The translations under genes were made by a program, and so were the position numbers. DNA of 15,173 nt from DASQDN01 sp035630195 (GTDB taxonomy: Bacteria > Acidobacteriota > Terriglobia > Bryobacterales > Bryobacteraceae), in contig DASQLD010000087.1 in assembly GCA_035630195.1 (NCBI GenBank), positions 1 to 15,173 of the forward strand, given 5' to 3'. This document shows positions 14,043 to 15,173 of the stretch, piece by piece. Position 1 is the first letter of the stretch. The number at the start of each line of letters is the position of its first letter. The notes under the pieces were generated by a model. It was given only the letters and a program-made list of their open reading frames with translations. It did no database searches and was not told where the DNA came from.

Positions 14043-15173
14043 CTAGGAACGAGCGGCTGCGGGTGTTTCGATCTGCACGATGGGCGTTGGATACTCGCCC
14101 GTGTAACACGAATAGCAATAGCGATTCTTTTCGTCAGCGACAGCGTGGCTGAGTGCTTCTCGCGAGAGATAGCCTAGGGAATCGGCCTCAACAAATCGAC
14201 GAATCTCTTCGACCGAATGATTCGCCGCAATTAGCTCCTGCTTCGATGGTGTATCGACGCCGTAGTAACAAGGCGAAACGGTTGGCGGGCACGATATGCG
14301 GAGGTGAACTTCACGCGCTCCGGCGTTTCGGACCATGCGCACCAGCTTGCGGCTGGTGGTTCCCCGCACCAGCGAATCATCGACGAGAATCACTCTTTTA
14401 CCCGCAAGCAAATGCTTGACGGGGTTGAGCTTCAATTTCACACCGAAATCGCGAATCGCTTGCGAGGGCTCAATAAATGTTCGCCCGACGTAGTGATTCC
14501 GAATTAATCCGTGGCCGAATGGAATGCCGGATTCTGAAGAATAGCCGAGGGCCGCAGCTACACCTGAGTCAGGAACAGGGACAACAATGTCGGCATCGAC
14601 CGGATACTCCTGCGCCAGCAGCCGACCCATCAAATCGCGGGATTCCTGGACCGAACGGCCAAACACAGTAGAATCGGGCCGCGAGAAATACACGTGTTCG
14701 AATACGCATTGGGAAGCGGCTTTGCGCGGCGCGTAACGTTCCCGTACAACTCCCTTGGGACCGACGATCACCATTTCGCCAGGCTCGACGTCGTTCATAT
14801 ATACGGCGTCAATTAAATCGAACGCGCAGGTTTCGGAAGCAAACACGTATGCGTGTCGGCCATCGGACTGCTCGAGTTGACCCATTGCCAACGGGCGGAA
14901 CCCGTGTGGATCGCGAGCTACGATGATGTGGTCCTGAGCGAGAAAGACGAGAGAAAACGCGCCTTCGAGTTGCAAGAGAGCTTCACGCAAAGCGGCGGCA
15001 AGCGTGCGTTCGCGAGACCTTGCGACGAGGTGCAAAATCACCTCCGTATCGCTGGAGGCTTGAAAGATCGAACCGTCGCTTTCGAGTTCCCTGCGCAAGT
15101 CGGCCGCGTTCGTGATATTGCCGTTGTGCGCGACCGCGATCTTGCCCTTATTGCAATCCACCGAAAACGGCTG
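14043..15173 (-). CDS. purF: Amidophosphoribosyltransferase, C-terminal part (cut by the right window edge)
   Basis: Makes 5-phosphoribosylamine from PRPP and glutamine, the first committed step of purine synthesis. The frame runs off the right edge, leaving 376 of about 470-480 residues. The N-terminal catalytic cysteine lies outside the window. In view: the glutaminase domain (AVAHNGNITNA, SSDTEVILHL, ARDPHGFRPLAMG, ASETCAFDLI), the phosphoribosyltransferase domain with the PRPP loop VILVDDSLVRGTTS (residues about 261-274 of the fragment), and PDSG. Four cysteines match the [4Fe-4S] ligands of the Bacillus subtilis-type enzyme: C156 (QCVFEHVYF), C302 (SPCYYGVD) and C353/C356 (YCYSCYTGEYP). 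The GTG at 15159-15161 is an internal valine, since the frame continues upstream (QPFSVDCNKG). It is the first gene visible in the minus-strand run. The aminotransferase remnant begins 3 bases after its stop. Confidence 0.97.
   Translation of the reverse strand, partial: QPFSVDCNKGKIAVAHNGNITNAADLRRELESDGSIFQASSDTEVILHLVARSRERTLAAALREALLQLEGAFSLVFLAQDHIIVARDPHGFRPLAMGQLEQSDGRHAYVFASETCAFDLIDAVYMNDVEPGEMVIVGPKGVVRERYAPRKAASQCVFEHVYFSRPDSTVFGRSVQESRDLMGRLLAQEYPVDADIVVPVPDSGVAAALGYSSESGIPFGHGLIRNHYVGRTFIEPSQAIRDFGVKLKLNPVKHLLAGKRVILVDDSLVRGTTSRKLVRMVRNAGAREVHLRISCPPTVSPCYYGVDTPSKQELIAANHSVEEIRRFVEADSLGYLSREALSHAVADEKNRYCYSCYTGEYPTPIVQIETPAAARS

Noticed and set aside
1..15173. CRISPR array, insertion sequence, integrase, prophage or toxin-antitoxin locus
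   Set aside because: No spaced repeat series, transposase, integrase or terminal inverted repeats were seen; the HipA-like kinase has an export signal and no antitoxin partner.

Overview
The window looks like ordinary bacterial chromosome of moderate GC content, most likely from an Acidobacteriota lineage (possibly Bryobacterales/Solibacter-like). The basis is inference: the rpoN-hpf-rapZ arrangement without ptsN, a secreted HipA/Fam20-like kinase homologue, a large secreted TPR protein, and an ECF sigma factor paired with a zinc-binding anti-sigma factor. No phage, transposon, integrase, CRISPR array, rRNA or complete tRNA is visible.

Layout, left to right. (1) Bases 1-992, minus strand: the 5' part of thrS, cut by the window edge. 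(2) Bases 1068-1926, plus strand: an ECF sigma factor and an overlapping, soluble zf-HC2 (ZAS) anti-sigma factor. (3) Bases 1932-6593, minus strand: three exported proteins in the transcription order TPR repeat protein, HipA/PI3K/Fam20-like atypical kinase, purple-acid-phosphatase-like metallophosphoesterase. A 315-base gap with repeats but no convincing gene separates the last two. (4) Bases 6689-8197, plus strand: purH, divergent from the TPR gene and overlapping the next gene's stop codon. (5) Bases 8194-15173, minus strand: a tightly packed run that may be one transcription unit: purF (cut by the right edge), a decayed aminotransferase, an exported thiol-disulfide redoxin, rpoN, hpf, rapZ and an MBL-fold hydrolase with a C-terminal membrane helix.

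Functional themes: purine biosynthesis (purF for the first committed step, purH for the last two), regulation of transcription and translation (ECF sigma/anti-sigma, sigma-54, long-form hibernation factor, RapZ), and exported proteins of unknown role.

The two most notable points are these. First, a predicted exported kinase-like protein sits in the same cluster as a predicted exported phosphatase and a TPR scaffold. Second, the class I/II aminotransferase behind purF is clearly broken, with several frameshifts, two in-frame stops and a small internal deletion, although the genes on both sides are intact. Several start codons can be refined from Shine-Dalgarno spacing (phosphoesterase 3218, kinase 4472, anti-sigma TTG 1666).
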